A stretch of DNA of 64,000 bases, taken from contig CAZWSX010000001.1 in NCBI GenBank assembly GCA_964636985.1, forward strand, positions 62,001-126,000. The letters run 5' to 3'. Below are positions 58,732 to 64,000 of this stretch, piece by piece. The translations under genes and the position numbers were made by a program. Below the pieces are notes generated by a model, which saw only the letters and a program-made list of their open reading frames with translations, was not told the origin of the DNA and searched no databases. The stretch's first letter is position 1; each line of letters opens with the position of its first letter. The stretch comes from CAZWSX01 sp964636985. GTDB lineage: Bacteria; Planctomycetota; Planctomycetia; Pirellulales; Pirellulaceae.

Positions 58732-60864
58732 ATGCACCGATTTGCTCTGGTCGTTGCGTTGGGGGTATCGTTCTTCGTGGCCGTGAATCGGTTATCTGCG
58801 CAGCAGCAGGTAAGCCCTGAAACAAGAGCCAAGCTCGACCGGCAATTTGCTACCGCTCATCCACAACCGGGCGACTTTCTCCCCGACTTGTTCTTGCAAT
58901 CTCTCAAAGAAAAGGAGGGCAAACAAAGCCTGCGATATGCCACGCAGGGCGAGGTTAACCTGCTCATCACAGCGTCGCTCACTTGCCCGAAAACGCGGCA
59001 GCACATGCCGGCGCTGCAGGAGTTGAAAGAAAAGTACGGGAAACGGTTGGGCATCACGATCGTCTACGTCATCGAAGCCCATCCCGAGAAAGACATTTGT
59101 CCGTATCTCGGTGTCGTGGACGTCACAGACGCGAACCTTCGCGACAAGATCCTCCTTCGCCAGCCTAAGACCATGGACGAGCGCATGAAGCTCGTTCGTT
59201 CATTTGCGGACCGTTACCCAGTCGATGCCACGGTGCTGGTTGACACGATCGAGAACCTTGCGTGGCGGGCTCTGGGACGGTCACCCAACCTGGCTCTCTT
59301 GTCGAATGACGACGACAAGGTTCTCTTTCGACAGGGATGGTTTGATCCCACTAAGCTCGATGAAGAAGTTGCCCGTCAATTGAAGAATATTGTAACGGAA
59401 AGCCAGCGAACCGATCGTCTCAACGACAACTTCACGCTGGACGACGACTCGTTCAAAGCGATTTTGGCTCGCCTTCCGCTCAAGGAACCTACGAAGTGGG
59501 AATTTGCCAGTTGGGTGGAGGAGTCGCCTCCCGATCTCCTTCGCAAGGCATTGCGAGAGAATCCTAAACTGATCGATGCGCGAATGTATCGCGGCCGGAG
59601 TTCGATTTCGTTGCTAGAGTTCGTCATCGACCTTAAGGACCTGGAAAAGGTTAAAGCCGTTTGTGACGCGGGAGCCAAGGTCGATCAAAACCTCCGCGGC
59701 AACATGCCACTCATTGCCGCAGTGGATGCGGGGAGTGTAGAGATTCTCGACGAGTTGCTCGCCCGCGGCGCCGATCCCAAGTTGCCTGCCGACTATCAAC
59801 AAAAGAGTTTGCTGCACTATGCGATCTTGGAAGGACGGAATAAAGTTGCCGAACGTCTGGTCGAAGTCGGTTTAGAGCACGACTTCTTCACTCGCTGCGG
59901 CATGGGCCTTGCCGACGAAGTAGCAAAAGAACTCGAAGAAAGCCCCAGTCTGGGGTTGCTATTCGACAAGACAGAAAACATTCCCCTTACCTACGCTGTT
60001 GCTGGCGATCGTGCGGCGGTCGTTCGATTGCTGCTGGAGCGCGACATGGTAGCGCCGGTCGGAGGGAAATATCGCAAAACACCGATGGTTCTCGCGGTAG
60101 CTAATGACACTACGGAGGTCTTGGACTTGCTGTTGGCACACGGAATGTCGCCCGATGTTGTCAATGGAGAGCCTCTGTTTTCGTCTATGTACGCGAGAAA
60201 GCTTGAGCACTTCCAGCACTTGCTCGATGCCAAAGCGGACGTTGAGGTGCGGCAACGCGGCAGCACGCCACTCCATTTCGCTGTTGCGGCCAAACTGCCT
60301 ATCGAGTTTGGTCGAGTTCTTCTCGAGCATGGAGCCGACATTGAGGCGCTCACGATTGCTCACGACGATCCCGACGGCTGCGGCCCGCCAGGCGGCTATC
60401 CCGCGACCAACGAGTCGCCGCTGCATCTAGCCGGGCGTGAGATGTCGTCGCAGTACGCCGCGCTGCTGCTTGCCGCGAAAGCCAAGACCAACGAACTCGA
60501 TACGTCGAACTTGACGCCTCTGGGAGCGGCCATCGTGGCGACCCTGCAAGCCAAAGACGAAGACCAGGCAAAAGGATTGGAGACCATCAAAGCCATGGTC
60601 GACGGAGGCTGCTCGGTCGACGTAGTCGACAGCAAGGGAAAGAGCGTCCGCGATGCCATCGCGAGTGTGCTGCGCAATCCAATGCCGCCGCCGAAAGCCA
60701 AGCCCAAGACGACTGACCAAGAGATATTTGGCCGCAACTTACCACCTTATCTAATTGCCTCTACCCGCATGGGGCCGGATGGACTCGACGCGACGAAGCT
60801 ACCGCCCAGTCCGCTGGTGAAAGAAATTCACCAGCTACTCTCGCAAGGTGCCAAGGCAAAATAA
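58732..60864 (+). CDS. Deiodinase-like thioredoxin-fold domain fused to ankyrin repeats
   Basis: 710 residues. Signal peptide, then a thioredoxin-fold domain with A-S-L-T-C-P (Cys85) and Y-V-I-E-A-H-P (115-118), closely matching the S-L-T-U-P and E-E-A-H-P signatures of iodothyronine deiodinases, with Cys in place of selenocysteine. From ~residue 260 it contains ankyrin repeats (G-A-D-P-K, L-L-A-H-G-M, G-A-D-I-E). Exported, with a probable redox activity of unknown substrate. Confidence 0.82.
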   Translation: MHRFALVVALGVSFFVAVNRLSAQQQVSPETRAKLDRQFATAHPQPGDFLPDLFLQSLKEKEGKQSLRYATQGEVNLLITASLTCPKTRQHMPALQELKEKYGKRLGITIVYVIEAHPEKDICPYLGVVDVTDANLRDKILLRQPKTMDERMKLVRSFADRYPVDATVLVDTIENLAWRALGRSPNLALLSNDDDKVLFRQGWFDPTKLDEEVARQLKNIVTESQRTDRLNDNFTLDDDSFKAILARLPLKEPTKWEFASWVEESPPDLLRKALRENPKLIDARMYRGRSSISLLEFVIDLKDLEKVKAVCDAGAKVDQNLRGNMPLIAAVDAGSVEILDELLARGADPKLPADYQQKSLLHYAILEGRNKVAERLVEVGLEHDFFTRCGMGLADEVAKELEESPSLGLLFDKTENIPLTYAVAGDRAAVVRLLLERDMVAPVGGKYRKTPMVLAVANDTTEVLDLLLAHGMSPDVVNGEPLFSSMYARKLEHFQHLLDAKADVEVRQRGSTPLHFAVAAKLPIEFGRVLLEHGADIEALTIAHDDPDGCGPPGGYPATNESPLHLAGREMSSQYAALLLAAKAKTNELDTSNLTPLGAAIVATLQAKDEDQAKGLETIKAMVDGGCSVDVVDSKGKSVRDAIASVLRNPMPPPKAKPKTTDQEIFGRNLPPYLIASTRMGPDGLDATKLPPSPLVKEIHQLLSQGAKAK

Positions 60865-60869
60865 ACGCA

Positions 60870-62549
<1,680 letters not shown>

Positions 62550-62819
62550 GGTGGCTACAGGAATCGAAGGACGGGAAAGGTGGGGAATGGGGATGCGACT
62601 GCCGCTGCGAGATTCATCAACCCAGCGAAATCCATTAAGAATTCGCGAATCGCGTATTTTAGTCGAAGCCCGCCTGCCAGCGAGGGGGACAACCTGCCGG
62701 GTGGCTGGGTTCGCTGGGAATCGGCGCTGTACCGGTCGTAGTGAACGGTTACCATAAAAGGCTACTCCCGCTGGCCGAGGCTTTGGATTTGGCCAGGCGA
62801 ACGCATTAAGGACGTCGAG
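62550..62819. other. Divergent region between ilvD and the following plus-strand gene
   Basis: 270 bases. No supported gene; no clear terminator. Probably holds the ilvD promoter. Confidence 0.3.
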
Positions 62820-63731
62820 ATGAATCGGGCAAATTTTTTCCAAATCGGCTGCTTGGCAAGCGTGGTTTGGTTCGCGGCGGCGGCTTGGAGCTACTCACAG
62901 GACGTTCGAGACGTGGATGCCGCCGTTGAAGAAGGGGCGGCAGCCGAGTCCGCAACCAATGAAGAAGTGGCCGGTGAACAAGATAACGCCGCGACGGATG
63001 TGCCTATCGACGGCAAGTGGTTGGAAGTTATCGATCGCATGGGGGGCGACTCCTTTGCTGATCGCAAGCGAGCCGCGGATGAACTGATTGGTGGCGGCGT
63101 GGAAGCCATGGCCGCTCTGGAATACGGACTCGACCAGCAAGATATAGAGGTGCGCGAACGCTGCATCGACTTGCTTCGCAAAGCGACCAAGAGCGCCGAC
63201 CTGGACGTTCGCGAGCGGGCTCGCACCGCGCTGTTGCGAAAGTCGATTCCGATCGTTCCCAAACAACCTGACCCCAATATCGAGCGCCAGCTTCAAATGG
63301 CAGCGCTACAACGGCGCTTTGCTCAGAACCAAGCGGCGCAGAGACAGCGACAGATCCAACAGCCCCCGCAACTGGTTCCAGGCCCGCCGCGGATTGGGAA
63401 TCAGATCATGCCCGGAGCGCCAGGTATTCGTCCACCAGGCGGCCTTGTACCGGGCCCCGGTGCGATCCAAAGTTCGGTGACCGTTCGTGAAACCAACGGC
63501 GTGCGGGACATCGAGATCGTCCAAAACGGCACCAAGGTCACCGCGAAACAGCTAGCCGACGGAAGCATTACGGGCGAAGTGACCAAGTCGGTCGACGGCA
63601 AAGAGACGACCGAAAAGTTCTCGGCAAAAAACATCGACGAGTTGGCCACCAAGTCACCGGAAGCCGCTGAGCGACTCACGAAGGCGCTCAAGACATTGGA
63701 TGAGAACAAAGCCAAGGTTCCGGGACGATAA
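62820..63731 (+). CDS. Exported protein with HEAT-like and Gln/Pro-rich segments
   Basis: 303 residues. Signal peptide, acidic linker, a helical segment (residues ~70-150) with HEAT-like pattern R-K-R-A-A-D-E-L, R-C-I-D-L-L-R-K-A, then Gln/Pro/Gly-rich R-Q-I-Q-Q-P-P-Q stretches, and a C-terminal domain with E-I-V-Q-N-G-T-K. No family recognised. Confidence 0.75.
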   Translation: MNRANFFQIGCLASVVWFAAAAWSYSQDVRDVDAAVEEGAAAESATNEEVAGEQDNAATDVPIDGKWLEVIDRMGGDSFADRKRAADELIGGGVEAMAALEYGLDQQDIEVRERCIDLLRKATKSADLDVRERARTALLRKSIPIVPKQPDPNIERQLQMAALQRRFAQNQAAQRQRQIQQPPQLVPGPPRIGNQIMPGAPGIRPPGGLVPGPGAIQSSVTVRETNGVRDIEIVQNGTKVTAKQLADGSITGEVTKSVDGKETTEKFSAKNIDELATKSPEAAERLTKALKTLDENKAKVPGR

Positions 63732-63760
63732 CGCTTTGAGGCAAGCGAATCAGCGCATCT

Positions 63761-64000
63761 ATGAATAAGCCGACTTCTGTCCGCAAAGGAGCGCGGAAGC
63801 GATCCGATGTCTCGCCTGAACTGCTGATTGAACTCAATGCGGGGCGGACCGAGGCGCTCACGTTATCGGAGTTGCTGGTTGTCGATTTCCGGCAGTTGTT
63901 CGGCGCCGTGGTTGCGGAGGCGAAAAGCCACCACATCGATCAACTCGATCCGGCGATCGGTATCGCTCAGCGAATGCGGCTCGCCGGTGATTTGCTGGTT
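63761..64000 (+). CDS. Partial gene, 3' end outside window
   Basis: 80 codons from ATG 63761 to the window edge without a stop. The start N-K-P-T-S-V-R-K-G, then P-E-L-L-I-E-L-N-A-G and V-V-D-F-R-Q-L-F. Resembles the N-terminus of planctomycete DNA-alkylation-repair (HEAT) proteins, but too little is visible to be sure. 29 bases after the previous gene. Confidence 0.55.
   Translation, partial: MNKPTSVRKGARKRSDVSPELLIELNAGRTEALTLSELLVVDFRQLFGAVVAEAKSHHIDQLDPAIGIAQRMRLAGDLLV

Noticed and set aside
58732..60864. Selenocysteine protein
   Set aside because: The active-site codon in S-L-T-C-P is an ordinary Cys codon with no in-frame TGA, so no SECIS is needed.

Overview
The window looks like chromosome from a planctomycete of the Pirellulales type. 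The indications are the abundance of planctomycete families (a DUF1501 Tat-exported protein, a DUF1559 prepilin-like protein, PQQ-type beta-propellers, large membrane glycosyltransferase-like proteins), moderately high GC, short operons scattered on both strands, and many intergenic palindromic repeats. No rRNA, tRNA, CRISPR array or insertion sequence was seen.

Layout. (1) 1-15.8 kb: a tad/Flp pilus locus. A minus-strand run reads Flp pilin, TadE, two membrane/periplasmic proteins of unknown function, four long-tailed Flp-like pilins, prepilin peptidase, CpaB, CpaF ATPase, TadB and TadC. A divergent plus-strand run reads TadE, a TadG-like protein and a degenerate sulfatase-like protein, followed by an M28 peptidase. 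(2) 17.8-23.1 kb: a polyphosphate/phosphate block (SixA, PPK1, Ppx, ROK sugar kinase). (3) 23.3-27.2 kb: gatB, gatA, gatC and rpmB. (4) 27.5-36.9 kb: a mixed stretch with DUF1501, an ECF sigma factor and a membrane gene that may be its partner, a MESH1-type alarmone hydrolase, a UVR-motif protein, a hemerythrin-like protein, ArfB and a PQQ propeller. (5) 39.0-45.5 kb: seven same-strand genes that together encode a eukaryote-like ubiquitin-type pathway. (6) 46-48.4 kb: leuC and leuD, then a PARG-like ADP-ribose glycohydrolase. (7) 49.5-64 kb: mostly exported proteins with low-complexity, kelch, PQQ or ankyrin architecture, plus hemP and ilvD.

The most exciting region is the ubiquitin-like cluster. 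In transcription order it encodes a YukD/ubiquitin-like protein, an E2 with an intact catalytic cysteine, a JAMM/JAB peptidase, an E1, a second JAB with two membrane helices flanking a long coiled coil, a second E2 whose catalytic cysteine is serine (UEV-like), and a membrane-anchored RING-like protein. The order is nearly symmetric about the E1. A short acidic-flanked hydrophobic motif (D-V-L-Y-I-G-[DE] type) occurs twice in the UEV tail, in weaker form at the end of the active E2, and again in a small membrane protein about 5 kb away, which may therefore belong to the system.

Other notable items are the family of pilins with unusual C-terminal tails (one with an EF-hand-like loop), a catalytically dead sulfatase-like protein in the pilus locus, a Cys-type deiodinase-like domain fused to ankyrin repeats, and several families of dispersed palindromes and MITE-like elements in intergenic DNA. 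All functions come from reading motifs by eye; no database search was run.
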